Assembly: GCA_034406715.1 (NCBI GenBank)
Contig: CP137866.1
Span: forward strand, 496,001-560,000
Direction of reading: 5' to 3'
Length of the DNA: 64,000 nt
Source: Rhodotorula mucilaginosa
Lineage: Eukaryota; Basidiomycota; Microbotryomycetes; Sporidiobolales; Sporidiobolaceae
Below the pieces are notes generated by a model, which was not told the DNA's origin, did no database searches, and worked only from the letters and a program-made list of their open reading frames with translations. Shown here piece by piece: positions 52,717 through 64,000 of this stretch (position 1 is the stretch's first letter; every line of letters begins with the position of its first letter). The position numbers were made by a program, and so were the translations under genes.

Positions 52717-54520
52717 TCATTCGGGGTTATCGAAAAGCCACTGAATCGCGCCTTCGACGAAACCGCCCTGTTCGATTCCGATCCTCGGCGTCAGTCATGG
52801 AATACTAATGCGGCACGGCTCAACGCGCGGGCATCACGACTTACGGATGCGAGCAAGGCGCGAACGTTCCGAGTCGGGTTCGTAAAGCCCATGTTGCTCA
52901 GCTGCTCGAGCTCGACCTGGGAAGGAAAAGGCGAAATCACGCCGTGTCAGCGACCGAGTCTTGCGAACAGCTGTGGTGGAGGGGAATGGACTTACGGCAT
53001 ATCGCTCCTCCGGAGACTGCCCAGCTCGCGCCCCTCCTCCTCCTCCTCCTGCCGCACCACCACCAAACAGCTGCTGCATCTGCGCCATCGCCTGCGCAAA
53101 GTCCGGTTGCTGACCGCCCGCTCCCGGTCCCGGTCCGGCCCCGGCACCCAGACCTCCCAGCATCGCGAACGGGTTGAACGGTGGCGGCGCCGCTTGCGAA
53201 TTCGGAGCCGTCGCGCCCGCCGAGTTTGCTCCTCCGCCTGCTTGCTGACCCGGAGTGGAGGGTGAGGCCGCGGTCGATCCAGTTCCTGCTCCTGCGCCGC
53301 CGCCGCCGCCGAATGCCCCCGGCGGAGGGAACATGCCCCCCATCCCGCCCAGTCCAGCACCCGCGCCGCCGCCCATACCACCAGCGCCTCCCATCATCTG
53401 CATCGCATTCTGCATCGCTTGCGGATTGGTGAGGAGATTCCGGAACTGCTCCGACTGCAGAAGCAAAGAGGACCTGATGAGCGGATGTTTCCGATTTGGT
53501 CAAGTCGAACGCGCACCTTACCTGCATCATTTGCCGAACGTAGGGTCCCATTTGCTGCAGCTGAGGGTTCATGGCGATCTGTTTCGGGGTGACAGCGGAT
53601 TCGAATTAGCTTTTGTTTGGACGAGAAGCCGATGCGAGGAACGGAAAAACTCACCATCTGATCGATCACGGCCGGGTCCTGCAGCATCTGGTTCATCTGC
53701 TGCTGGACTTCGGGGCTGTTCATCATGCTCTGCAGGAAGTTGGGGTCGTTCGTGTTGACGCCCATGTCGGCAAACGGGTTGAAGCTGTAGCAGTGGCGGC
53801 GGCACACAAGCCTCGCGATCAGCACAGGTCGCGATCCCTGCTGTGGAGAAGAGAGGAACCAGGTGACGTACCCTCCGAGAGCTCCGGCGTACTGGGCGTT
53901 CATGAGCGGCGCGAGCGGGTTCCCCATGACTTGCTGACCGGCGGCAAAGTTGGATGGAACGCCGGCGGCTTCCGAGGGCAGGCGCGAAGCGGGAGTGGAC
54001 GAGCTGCCGGAAGCACCGCTCTGACCGGCCGGCTTGGCACCCTTGACCTGTTAGAGCACGAGTGCTTTGCGTCAGTGCCTGCCGACGGATCGGTCGGAGG
54101 GAGAATGCCAACGCACCAAGTGAATGGCGACGCCCTGCTTGATCCCGTATTTGGTGATCGGGTCTTCATTCTTGAGCACGCGACCAGAGAAGATGAGCTG
54201 CAGGTCGCGAGGTCCGCGGGTCAACATCGAAACAAACGGTGTGCATCGTGCCAAGGTGACCGCGTCGAGATGGCGTCGGAGGAAAATGACCCGCACCCTC
54301 TGCTGGTCGACGGGGAACTCTTCCTTCTCCTTGCTGATCTGTGACCGTTCTCCTAGACTGAGTCAGTCGAGCCCCGAGTGGCTCGATTGGGGATGCAAAG
54401 ACGCACCGCCTCCTTGAGTTGTTCGACGGTGGCATCGCTCGGCACGGTGACCGAGAGCTTGAGGTCGCTCGGGCCCTTGATGTTGAGCGTGAACTGCTGT
54501 GCTGCTGCCTCTTCTGCCAT
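52717..54520 (-). CDS. DSK2: Ubiquilin / DSK2, proteasome shuttle factor
   Basis: DSK2 carries ubiquitylated proteins to the proteasome. The start MAEEAAAQQFTLNIKGPSDL opens a ubiquitin-like domain, with LQLIFSGRVLKNEDPITKYG and IKQGVAIHLVR in later exons. STI1-type repeats follow: NPFADMGVNTNDPNFLQSMM, MNQMLQDPAVIDQM, then AMNPQLQQMGPYVRQMMQ, NLLTNPQAMQNAMQMM. A Gly/Ala/Pro-rich linker leads to the C-terminal UBA domain: QLEQLSNMGFTNPTRNVRAL, then an intron with a perfect GTAAGT donor, then GGFVEGAIQWLFDNPE and the stop at 52717. Read-through past that donor would destroy the UBA. About eight introns are inferred. Confidence 0.94.
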
Positions 54521-54867
54521 GTCGCTGCGAGTCTCCTACGCTGTACTCGGAATGAGAGATGACGGAGTCGTCAGCGTGGAGGTGGCACCCGTGTCACACT
54601 AAGCTGCCTCCCCTCAGGCACTCGAAGCGCCACGTGTTCGACCGGACTCTCGGACATCTTCAATCGCCGAGTCGCTTTACTAATCAAAATGCAAGTGCAA
54701 ATTGATGAGACCAACGAGACCCCGCTCGTCGACCTCACACCCGCTACACCAACAGCTCGACAGTGGTCAGACTCACACCGTCAACCTTAAGTAGATCCAC
54801 GTCGCCCACCCTGTCGACGCAAGCCCGCCTCGCCCAAGTCGGCGACCACCTCGACTCATCGCCCTCC
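54521..54867. promoter_or_regulatory. Divergent promoter region DSK2 / GST
   Basis: 347 nt between two start codons on opposite strands. No gene is seen. Confidence 0.5.
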
Positions 54868-55870
54868 ATGGCTTCCTCCCCCTCAGTTGTGGTACACTGG
54901 CAAGTCGTGCTCGACTGCGAAGACACTTGACCAGAGACTGACAAGCCGCGCGCTGTCTTGCAGGCTGGAAGATTCGCGTGCTCAGCGAGTCGTATGGCTT
55001 CTTCAAGAGGTGAGCCCGCAGTCTCTTTGCTTAAGCACGCGCTATAACATCCACCCTCTGCGTGCAGCTCGGAGTGAATTACGAAGTCAAGCACTACAAG
55101 CGAGACCCGAAGACGCTCCTCGGGCCAAAGGAGCTGTACGACGTTCACCCGCTCGGAAAAGTCGGTCTTTTCCGTTTCCCCTTTGCCGTCGCCGTCGAAA
55201 ACGGGTGGAGATCCGACCGCGAGAAACTGACACACACTCAAGCACAGTCTCCGGTCGCGGTCGTGACCGACAATGGCGAGACCATCACGCTCGCCGAGTC
55301 CGGCGCGATCGTCGAGTTTCTCATTGAGCGGTACGGCGGCGACAAGCTCGCCATTCCTCCAACTTCGAGCAGCATGCAAGACCGCGCCGACTACTTGTAC
55401 TGGCTGCACTATGCCGAAGGGTCAGCGATGCTCCCTTCGATGCTCGCCATGGTCTTTGGTCGCTTGCCCGCCCAGGCGCCGTGGTTCATCCGCCCGATCT
55501 TGCAGGGCGTCTCGACCGGAGCGCTCGACAAGATGATCATCCCGCGGCTCAAGGCGCAGTACGGCTGGATCGACAAGAACCTCGAGGGCAAGGACTTTTT
55601 CGTCGGCGGGAAGCTCACGGGTGCCGACGGTCAGCCTTTTCTGCTCGTCAACCTCTGTTTTTGTCATCCCCGCCGGACCCTGATGAAGAGCAACTTTTCC
55701 ACGCAGTCATGATGTCGTTTGTCGCCGAGATCCTCGACACCGCGCCGATCGATTCGGCGTCGTACCCCAACATCACTCGCTGGCATGCGGCCATGCTCGA
55801 CCGACCTGCGTACAAGGCTGCGCTGGAGAAGGGAGGCGAGAACAACATGAGGCGCTTCGTGCAGAAGTGA
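54868..55870 (+). CDS. Glutathione S-transferase
   Basis: The product is a cytosolic GST of about 240 residues. The first exon MASSPSVVVHW joins through a GC-AG intron to LEDSRAQRVVWLLQE and then to LGVNYEVKHYKRDPKTLLGP, the thioredoxin-like N-domain. The glutathione-binding segment is SPVAVVTDNGETITLAESGA with the usual E-S pair. The helical C-domain has LYWLHYAEGSAMLPSMLAMV, PRLKAQYGWIDKNLEGKDFF and YPNITRWHAAMLDRPAYKAA, ending NNMRRFVQK. The YKRDPKT pattern resembles yeast Gtt1-type enzymes. About five exons are inferred. The join at the first intron is required to recover the expected HWLEDSRAQR sequence. Confidence 0.92.
54900..54963 (+). other. GC-AG intron in the GST gene
   Basis: The exon ends CACTG, the intron starts GCAAGT and ends TTGCAG. 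Joining gives VVVHWLEDSRAQR. Read-through ends in a stop after 20 codons. Confidence 0.85.
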
Positions 55871-56109
55871 TACAAGATCAGTTTGAACTGAGTGTACTAC
55901 GGATCGGTCGGGGCCGTACAGGCGGAGATGAGTGTGGCGGAAATCATTGCCCTCGTCGAGGAAGGCACCTGTAAAAGTATGCGGTTGTGATACAGAGTGA
56001 AGGGGATCTATGCAGAGAGAAACAAGTATATCATGGACGGATGCTATATGCCGGAGAAAGAGGTGACTCCGCTGAACAGCGACGGGTCTGGCAGTCACGA
56101 AAAGCAAGG

Positions 56110-59100
56110 TCAGCCTGCGCCATCTCGAGCCGGGAAGATGAGACTCTCTCGAGACGCACCATACGACGTCGACTGCAGACCATCCACCGGCGAGGTAGTG
56201 AACGGCGTCGAGAACACGTCTGGCGAGATCGACGTAGAGGTTGTTGGAGGAGGCATCGACAGATCGTTTCGGACCGGATTGCCCGCTTCGTCCACGTTCG
56301 GCAGGCCGAGTTGGAGCATGAGGTCCGAAGCGACTTGTTCGACCGTCGACGGGACCGCGAGCGGATCGTCAAAGGCGAGTTGCCAGAAGGACGAGCTGTC
56401 GTACGCGCCCGATGAGTACAACGCCGAGAGCAGGTCCGGCGACCCAGGCGGCATCTGCAAGTCGAAGCCTTGCGGTTGCGGATGCGGCTGGGCGAGAGTC
56501 GGTGTGACATGCGGAGGCGGGTACGACGTACAGCCCGTATTGAACGGAGGGGCTGCGCCGGCCTGGTCCAAGACGCCGTGCTGGTCGAACGCAGAAGCGC
56601 CGATCGCGCTCGGTATCGGCGGGGGCAATCCGTTCGCGCTCAGTCGTGCGTCCGCTGAGGCCGGTTGCTCGGGAAGATCCGACGCAGACGGTTCTGAGCT
56701 AGTCGGCTGGTCAAAGAAAAACGTCGGCCGCCCGTTGAATAAGTGACAGCTCAAGTCCTCGGTCGAGAACGGCAGGCTGAACCCAGTCGTGCACCCGCCC
56801 CGGCGAGCCTTGTGTCCTTGCTCGGCGAGACCCGCGCACGGACCCGAGTCGACCGGCGACTGCTTGTCTGACCCGCTGCCGCGCGTCGAGTCGGCGGGGC
56901 TGCGGCCGTCCGTCCATTCCTCGAGTCCGCCGCGTTTCATGCTCGTCCGCAGCGCATCGGACGGCTGATTACTGCCGGCTGGACGGTCCGAAGCTGGAGG
57001 TGCAACCACGAGAGATGCGAGCCTCGACAGACCGTCGTAGCACTTCTGGGCCATGAAGGTCTTGTCGGAAAAGTGATCGAGCACGATCAGGCAGCGCTTG
57101 ACGTCCGCGGCGGCTGACGGGGTGAGAGTCGCGCGCGAGGAGCCGGGCGGGCCTGGAGGGTTCGCAAAGACGGCGAGCAAGAGGATCATGCCGGATTGAA
57201 CGGCGACCAACGGTCCCCATGCGAAAGCGCGGTCGAGGACGTTCCGCTGTCGCAGGACGTCGAGGATCCGAGCGCACGCGCGGGCTGCGTTCGTGGCGAT
57301 CGCGAGGGATGGATAGCCGAGCGCGTGCGAGCGCGACGGCGAGATGAAGTTCCGGTGGACGTAGATCTGGGTGAAGAAGTAGTGGCACGCGAGGAAGCCG
57401 TTCCGCGAAACTTGGTTGTCGTCCTGTTGCGACGGGTTCCTGCGGGCAAGCGTCGGGTCAGCCCTCGAGATAATCACGCCCGAAGAGCAGAGAAGAGGCG
57501 CACCACCGCAATTCGGCGTCCAAGGTTTCGAGCCAACGGTTGAGCACCTCGTCAATGTGCCGCAAGCCTTCGATCGTGGCTTGTTGCGTCGCAGGCCGCG
57601 GCTTGATCGCGTAGAAGAGCTTGCGAGCGGTACCCATGACGTCAAACAGGGTCTGCAGGCTGGTCCACCCCACCAGCTTCGCATCGGCAAAGATCGATGG
57701 GGCAGGAGGAGCCGCCGACCCTTCCTTGCGAGCTCGCCGGGACGCCAGCTCCCATGCCCAGAGCTGGTCATCCGTGATCTCAAGCGGCAAAGCAACGTCG
57801 ACGTCGTCTTTCGAAAGCGCAGACGGACGACCGAGGGTTGCTGAAACCCAGTCGTCGACTGCGGAGAGCATGAAGAAGAGGCGCTTGCGAAGCTGGTCGG
57901 TCAACGGCGAGCTTTTCCAGCGTGACCGTTCTTCTCGGTGGATGCCGGCATCGACGGCACGTCGTACTGTAAGTGGCCAATGGTCAGCCGTGGAAAGCTG
58001 CATGGGCTGGAGCTGGAGAAGCACGCACGCGCGATTCCTGCCACAGTCCAACCCGTCAATAGGCCGGACGAGCCCAGTAGCCAAATCAGGGTGACGGCGC
58101 TCTGCATGAGATCGAAAAGCGACGGCGCAACGAGCGGGGTCTTTGCATAGACCATCGATGCCCAAAACAGGTCGAATCCTTTCGACGCTTGCAGCTGTTC
58201 CGGGTACCCGTCGACTTGCGGTTGCTGCGGAATAAGTCGCGGGTCCTCGACGAAGCGTGAGCCTGCCGCGCACATCGCATAGTCTGCACGTGGACTGTCA
58301 GTGCTCGCCTTCCGAAAGATGCCAGCCTCGACCGCCACTTACAAAGACTGCGGAAGCTTCGGTCGGTGTCGAGGAGACCGTTCTGAAGACATTCCTCGAG
58401 GTACTGCCGGGGCAGAAGCGTAAAGCCCCATTCCGAGTATTTGTAGTACGCGTCGATCAGGCGCGGTCCGAGGTCTGCCGGCATCTCGGACACTGTCCAG
58501 CGCAACGTCGCGTGGAGGCTTTCGAACAGGGCGTCGACGAGAGGGGGCTTGGTGTCACCGTCACCGGGCGTAAAGTTGACCGACAAGTGCTCGTGCACGC
58601 CCTGGAGCAAGTGCATCCCACTTTCGCGACCGATGTAGCGGTTGTGTTCGATTTCGAGGTCATCGAGACGCTCGCTGAGACGTTGGATGGCGTCCAAATC
58701 GGTGGCGGCCGGGCTCTGTTCCGAGGACGGGGATCGTTCCGAGTCGCTGATCGAGAAGTCGCGCGAGAGAGGGTGCACTTTTGCGGGGGTGCTGAACTCG
58801 GCTGCGCGGAGCGGAGCTTGAGAAACAGCGGGCGGCGGCGGCTCGTTCGCGGGCGGCTGCTGACGACTCGGCGCACCGGTCGGACCCGAGAGGGCGGACA
58901 AAAGTCCTTCCATAGCCTCGAGGCGCTTCTCGAGGGATTCGACATAGCCTTTCGCCGGGGCACGCTTCTGCGGCCGATACTGCCCGCGTCAACATTGGTC
59001 AGCCGAACGCTTACGTACCGGGCGGGCATCGGGATCGAGAGGTGCTGGCGCCGGGGCTCACCTCGAACTGACACGGTACTCCCTGGGTGGTACACAAGGT

Positions 59101-59399
59101 GCAGGCTTGCTCTGCGAGTGCACTCTCTGTCCCGTTCGGCCCTCCGACGGCATCGCAGCGAATCTGCCCGGACGGGAAGTGTGAGCGCAAACGGTATCTT
59201 CGAAGCCGGGAAGACAGCGCACCTTTCGCCGCCGGCAGTTGTCGCAGGCTCGATTAGTCGTTACGCGGTTCTGCTGCTTGGCGGCAGCCTTGCCTGCAGC
59301 GCTGTCGGTCTGCTGCGCGGGCGCAGAGGATTCCGCCGTCTGCAGACTACCCGAAGCCACCGCGGTCTGTTCGGAGACCACGGACTGGCCATAATCCAT
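56110..59399 (-). CDS. Fungal Zn2Cys6 transcription factor
   Basis: The start MDYGQSVVSEQTAVASGSLQ leads to RACDNCRRRK joined to IRCDAVGGPNGTESALAEQA and CTLCTTQGVPCQFE, completing a Zn2Cys6 binuclear cluster. The spacing between the third and fourth cysteines (17 residues) is longer than usual. The linker and a coiled coil follow (YRPQKRAPAKGYVESLEKRL), then the fungal_trans middle region with LLDTDRSFRSLCKWR, LIDAYYKYSEWGFTLLPRQY and a SYPSLAIATNAARACARILD-type motif. The C-terminal 300 residues are Ser/Pro/Gly-rich with an acidic end typical of an activation domain. Four or five introns are inferred. The regulated genes are unknown. It is divergent from the dolichol kinase gene, with 237 nt between starts. 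Confidence 0.9.
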
Positions 59400-59636
59400 G
59401 CTGCTGGTGCTGCTGCGCCAATTGCGGTGTTCTCGGATGCAGAAGAGCGCGAGTCCGTAATCAAAAAAGCAGCGAGGTTGAAAAAAGTGCCGCCGCTTCC
59501 GACGTGCGCTCGGGATGTCGATCGTCGTTCAGCGGAGGAAGTGATCGAGATTAAAACGACAGGAGGAAACCTATCTTCTCTCGCTCCGCGCTAGAGGCCG
59601 ATTCCGCCTCGTCGATCCCTCAAGACCTCGGCGACG
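59400..59636. promoter_or_regulatory. Bidirectional promoter Zn2Cys6 factor / dolichol kinase
   Basis: 237 nt separate the two divergent ATGs. No specific element is recognised. Confidence 0.5.
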
Positions 59637-62600
59637 ATGCAGTTGACCGAGCACAGCAAGCGCCAGACACCAAGACGCCCCAAAGAAAACCGATCTCCAG
59701 TCTCTATAGTCCGGCTCAGCGCTCGCTCTGCTCATTCCGCTGCAACGCCGTCGGCACAAGCTGCTCTCACCAAAAGTGGAGCCTTCGGACGCTGCGAAAC
59801 TGGCCTGGTCTACTCGTTCGACGCCGACCGCGACTCCGGCTGGATCGCCGGGGAGGACCCCTAGCGAGTACTTCGGAGCCGCCGCCGGGCTTGCTGCGGC
59901 GGAATACGTCGCGAGCGAAAACACTCGCTCGAGTCGCCTCGGGCCTGCAAACGGCAGCGCGGGTGCGGCAGCAAAGCCCGCTGCGGTCTCCGGAGGGCGA
60001 ATACCTCGCTCTCCAGCTCGAAATGGTCTCACTCGCCCCCCGCCGCGACCTCGAACAAGCGGCAACGAAAGTCAGTATCTCGCGAGCGCTTCGGGCAGCC
60101 AGACGGACGGCGCCGACGCAGGGGGCGAGAGCAGCAGCAGCTCAAGCGAGAGCGACTTTGACGTTGTACGGAACTTGGGGGACCGTCTCAACCTCGACAG
60201 CGTCTCTCTCTTGAGTCGGAGGTACGCGCGCGGGTCGAACAACGAAGACTTCGCCAACGCTGTCGGCGGCGGCGACAGGGGACGAGGCGACCACGTCCTC
60301 GTCAAGAAGCGCAGCTCGTCCCCGCGGGCATTGCGTGGTCATGCAAACTCGTCGGCCTACGCCAGAGAACGGTCGTGGGGCTCGGCCTTGCTCGACACGC
60401 TCGAGGGTCACTCGCATTCGGCCAGCCGGGAGCGACGGCGTCCAGCGTCACCGATCTCCATCTCGACCGCGTCTCGGACTTCGCGCGGGTCGGGGCGAGT
60501 CCGACCTGCGCGACCGTCGCCGGAAGAGGAGAAGCGGGACCCGACTCCGCCACTCACGCTCGACTCGATCCGTCCCGGCTGGTCGTCACCATTCCCCCTC
60601 TTTCATATACGGCGATCCCTCATCTTTGAGGTGGTGATTCTCGTCGTACCGCTCAGTTTTGCCCTCTGCCGCGTGTGGTCGATGCACCCGACCGCCCTCT
60701 TCCCGTCAATACCAGCGGTGCCGCTTTACAGCCTCGCCGCATACACCCTCGCCGTCCCGCTTATCGCCCTCTTCCGTCGCGAGGGACACTACTTCAAAGC
60801 ACCTTTTACCGACGAGCGAGGGTATCGCAATCCGACACTAGCCGACGATGGCATAGCGGTTGCGCTCACGTTGCCGATCCTCCTCGCGACCGCCACGTGG
60901 TGGGAAGTGTACAGCTCTGCGGACGCGTCCGGGCTAGGCGTCGGATTACCAGGCATCCGATCGCTGGTCGACGTCTGGGAAGCGAACGGCGTACGGGCCG
61001 CGAGCTCGCCGAAACTCGCGCAGAACTTTGACCTCTCTGCACTCCGCCACCCGATCGAGCAAGCGCGCACGCTGTTCCGTGCACGATACGAACTCGTGCT
61101 CCTCACGTCGCTCAATGCGGTGACCCTCCTTCTGCACCTCGTCCTCGCGTGGACAATCTTCCGCGTAGAGAACCTCCCGCGGAGCAACACCAAGCGCTTC
61201 TTCGGTTTCATGGCCGTCGCCGCCACGATCAGCACTGCAGTGTGGGCACTGCTGACGATCGCCGATCACCGCACGGAAGGCAAGTCTCGTTTCCGCTTGA
61301 AGTACCAGTCGCCAAGTGGACGCGCTGACGTGAGGTACCGCAGGCCGACTCCCGCTGTCACCGCTCGAGGCGGCGGTGTCGACCTACATCCAGCAATCTT
61401 CGTTCTATATCGTCTCGCGTCTAGCTCGTCGAGGCTTTACTCTCGGCGAGCTGAACACGATGACGGCGGCCGGCAACGCGCTGTGCCTCGAGTTTTGGAG
61501 GTTATCCCGTGCACGAGTGCGTACTCTCTTCCACGTTAGTCCTTCTCTAGGGCCATGGCAGCGGCTGATCGATGCGGTCCTCACTGCAGTGGTACTACAA
61601 GCGTGGCTTCCCGTACATTCCGCCAACCTTTCGGGCGCCGACACCGATCGTGGCTTTTCAAGCGGTTCTCATCCCGGGCGCCTTCTTGTCCGGCTTCCTG
61701 CTCTCGCCCCTGCTTGTCATCAGCCGACACGTCGCGTCTAGGCCCTCGCATCGTCTCAAGTGGCCGACCGAGCGCGAGCTCCATCGCAGACTCCTCGCGC
61801 TTGGAGTCGCGATCGGACTTTTCGGGATCGTTTTCCTCATGCTCGGCGGATGGGCCGGCTGGATGTTGGGGACCAACCCGACTTCGTTCCTTCGTCGATT
61901 GCGCCGTCCGTGGGGCTGGGCTGCTCGATTCCTTTGGTACGGAAATTCGGACGGCGTCGACGTCGACGGACTCGCTCGCCATCTTCGCGGTCAAAGCGAG
62001 CCCTGGTGGTCTCCGCGGCGCAACTCGCGAGGGTGGCGGCGCCTCGCCCTCGTCGGATACTGGGGCGCGACCATCTCGTCCGCGATCGGAGGGTGGCAGA
62101 CCCATCTCGTCCGAGCTCGGAGGATCCGCATGCGCACCCTGCGGACCGAAACTGCCAGCGCCAAAGGCACCGACGGCAAAGACAGCGGCAGTCCCGCCCC
62201 GGCGGACTCGAGCTCGAACCGACAGGGAGCTGCAGCAGCAGGGAAACGCTTCATCGGGCGCGGGATCGACGCGGTGCAGGCGGCGCGAGCGAACGTGGGA
62301 GGAGTTCAGCAACCGCCTCTGCGGTTCGGCGCCGAGCACGCTCGCGAAGAGAAGGCGGTCCACGCGAGCTTGAACCTTCGTCGCAAGTTCTTCCACGCTC
62401 TAGCCGCTCTCATGTTTGTGCCCGGCATCGCCATCGACGTAAGTGACCCCCTCGATCTTGTTCCCACCACTGCGTGACCGCTAACGGCGAGAGCGAGATG
62501 TTTCCAGCCGGCTTTCACCTCGCTCGCCTTCTCCGTCGCCTTCTCGCTCTTCACATTCGCGGAATACGCCCGCTACTTTGCGCTCTACCCGATCGGCGCG

Positions 62601-63146
62601 CCCCTGCACATCTTTTTCACCGAGTTTGTCGACTCGAAGGACAGCGGACCCGTCATCCTTAGCCACTTTTACCTGTTGACGGGCTGTGCCGGGGGTCTCT
62701 GGCTCGAAGGTCGGCAGATCAACCGCTTTACTGGCGTCCTCGTGCTTGGTATCGGCGACAGTCTGGTGCGTTTCGAATATCCACTCGCGGAGGAGGCCGA
62801 ACCTGACGCGTTCCGTCGGCAGGCTTCCATCATCGGCAAGCTCTGGGGACGCAAACGCTGGCCGGGCACTAACAAGACCGTCGAAGGCACGATCGCCTTC
62901 ATTACTTCGGTCGCGTTCTGCGCGTGGATACTGCGCCTGTTCCGCCTGGTCGACAACTTCTCCGTGAGTTTGCTGGTGGAGTGAGTTGACGGGCCGTACT
63001 AACTACTACAACATACGCGAAAACAGATGCCCCGGTATTTGCTGGCGGTCACGCTTTCGGGGTTGTTCGAGGCCGCGTCGGCGCAAAACGACAACCTGGT
63101 CATTCCGCTCTACATGTGGAGTATCGTAGCTCTGCTGGACGTCTGA
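59637..63146 (+). CDS. SEC59: Dolichol kinase with a long N-terminal extension
   Basis: SEC59 makes dolichyl phosphate with CTP in the ER membrane for protein glycosylation. The catalytic core is at the C-terminus: LNLRRKFFHALAALMFVPG, FAEYARYFALYPIG, KDSGPVILSHFYLLTGCA, and RRQASIIGKLWGRKRWPGTN followed by KTVEGTIAFITSVAFCAW, the CTP-binding lobe. Many membrane helices precede it (EVVILVVPLSFALCRVW, AYTLAVPLIALF, LGVAIGLFGIVFLMLGGWAG). The N-terminal ~250 residues are Ser/Arg-rich and disordered, so the product is near 1,000 residues, twice the yeast enzyme. The long first frame opens at GTG (59776) without ATG, so I infer a start exon at 59637-59699 (MQLTEHSKRQTPRR) joined by a 61-nt intron. 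That join is the weakest part. Confidence 0.83.
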
Positions 63147-63282
63147 AATGTAGTGCGCGCGATCACGCAAGACCGGATTCCGTGGAAAGAAGACTCTAGA
63201 GTACACGCGGATACCGCTGCGAGAAGATGCCTACAACCTACAAGATGTAAAGGGAAAAGAAAGAAGAAAGGATGCAACGGGC

Positions 63283-64000
63283 CTAGGTCGACTTGCGAGC
63301 CTTCTTCTTTGCCGGCTGCTACGTGGTAGAAACACTGCAATCAGCGCCGGAGACTAAGAGACGGAAAGGAGCGGAAGAGCGTACCTCTTCGCCACCGGCG
63401 CTCTTGCGGCCCTTCTTCTTCGGCGTCGGCTTCGCTGCCTCCTCCACCTTGGCTTCGACCTGCTCCTCCTTGCCGGCTCCGCGGTAGCCGGCAAAGTCGT
63501 ACTCGATCCCGAGCTCGGCGAGCTGCTTGCGCTTCTTGTCCTCGCGGGACAGCAATCGCTTCTTGATCTTCTCCTTCTGCTCATCGGTCTTGGGCTGAGA
63601 TATGAGAAACCTTCGAGTCAGCTTCTCTACATGACAAGAGTCGTTGGCGAGAAAAGAAGAAGAAGGAGAAAAGCCCGTGTGCTCACCTTGTTCCTCCGAG
63701 CCGCGTCTTTCCGCGACTTGGGCACCACCCGGAACTTGCGGTTCGCGCCGACCCACAGTTTCGGGTGGATCTGGTCGTCCGGCACGACCTTGCAGACGAG
63801 GATGTGACCGAGCAAGAGGTAGTTGTCCATCGTCTCTTGCACGATCTGGGCGACCGAGGCGTACTTGAACTCGATAAAGGCGTAGTGCTTCGAGGCGCCG
63901 GTCTGTTTCGTTTCGGCAGGTGCGAGCACGAATGTAAGCGAACAGCGCGGCAGACGAGGTGTCGAACAAGAAAGGACGCGTTACCTTCTTGTTACGCGAC
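63283..64000 (-). CDS. NOP15: Nucleolar RRM protein like NOP15 / NIFK, 5' end beyond the window
   Basis: This is probably the ribosome-biogenesis factor that works on 27S pre-rRNA. The visible part begins inside the RRM: RNKK joined to TGASKHYAFIEFKYASVAQI (RNP1-type), then ETMDNYLLLGHILVCKVVPD and IHPKLWVGANRKFRVVPKSR, a sequence typical of this family. A basic coil follows (KEKIKKRLLSREDKKRKQLA, ELGIEYDFAGYRGAGKEE), and a Lys-rich tail ends QPAKKKARKST. At least three introns are present. The gene converges on SEC59, with 136 nt between stops. The N-terminal half of the RRM lies past position 64000. Confidence 0.88.

Noticed and set aside
59776-59778. GTG as the dolichol kinase start
   Set aside because: GTG is not a normal start in fungi; an upstream ATG exon with a plausible intron is available.
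1-64000. Transposons, retroelement proteins, CRISPR arrays, rRNA
   Set aside because: I looked for reverse transcriptase, integrase, transposase and regular spaced repeats and saw none.

Overview
The window is a piece of a GC-rich, gene-dense, intron-rich fungal genome. Most introns are 50-110 nt GT-AG. The gene content (fungal Zn2Cys6 and bHLH regulators, POM152, GID9, RSC4-like, Ras beginning [15 protein letters not shown], MnSOD, biotin synthase) and the codon use fit a basidiomycete, most likely a pucciniomycotine red yeast of the Rhodotorula/Sporobolomyces type. The lineage is an inference from style and protein similarity, not from a marker gene. All gene calls come from reading translations and splice signals by eye. 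I recognise 31 protein genes, two of them cut by the window edges, and see no tRNA, rRNA, CRISPR array, transposon or virus-derived protein.

Layout. 1-9 kb: serine carboxypeptidase (-, 3' end cut), TRP14-like thioredoxin (+), CCDC6-like coiled-coil protein (-), 2OG-Fe(II) oxygenase (+), tandem bromodomain RSC4-like protein (-). 9-21 kb: Ras GTPase (-), a tandem pair of small Lys/Glu-rich coiled-coil paralogues (+,+), nucleoporin POM152 (-) divergent from the GID E3-ligase subunit FYV10/GID9 (+). 22-31 kb: intronless bHLH factor (+), YjbQ/UPF0047 protein (-), ATP synthase subunit e (+), a single-pass membrane protein (-), the Hsp70 exchange factor FES1 (+) and a small unknown protein (+). 31-44 kb: acyl-CoA synthetase (+), KU80 (-), methionine sulfoxide reductase A (-), ISD11 (-), THOC5 (-), GABA transaminase (+). 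44-55 kb: His-rich allergen-like protein (-), biotin synthase (-), MnSOD (+), SDR (+), ubiquilin DSK2 (-). 55-64 kb: glutathione transferase (+), Zn2Cys6 regulator (-), dolichol kinase SEC59 (+), and an RRM protein like NOP15 (-, 5' end cut).

The genes are housekeeping and do not form a pathway cluster. Several share themes: mitochondrial function (ATP synthase e, ISD11, BIO2, GABA-T), redox defence (TRP14-like, MsrA, MnSOD, GST) and protein quality control (FES1, DSK2, GID9). Many neighbours are divergent with only 125-360 nt between start codons, so shared promoters are likely. The items most worth a second look are a set of five GC-AG introns with a strict GCRAGT donor, the tandem coiled-coil pair with matching exon structure, an MnSOD with two candidate start codons and two candidate donors, a G-quadruplex-type tract upstream of the bHLH gene, and very small exons in FES1, the acyl-CoA synthetase and GABA-T.
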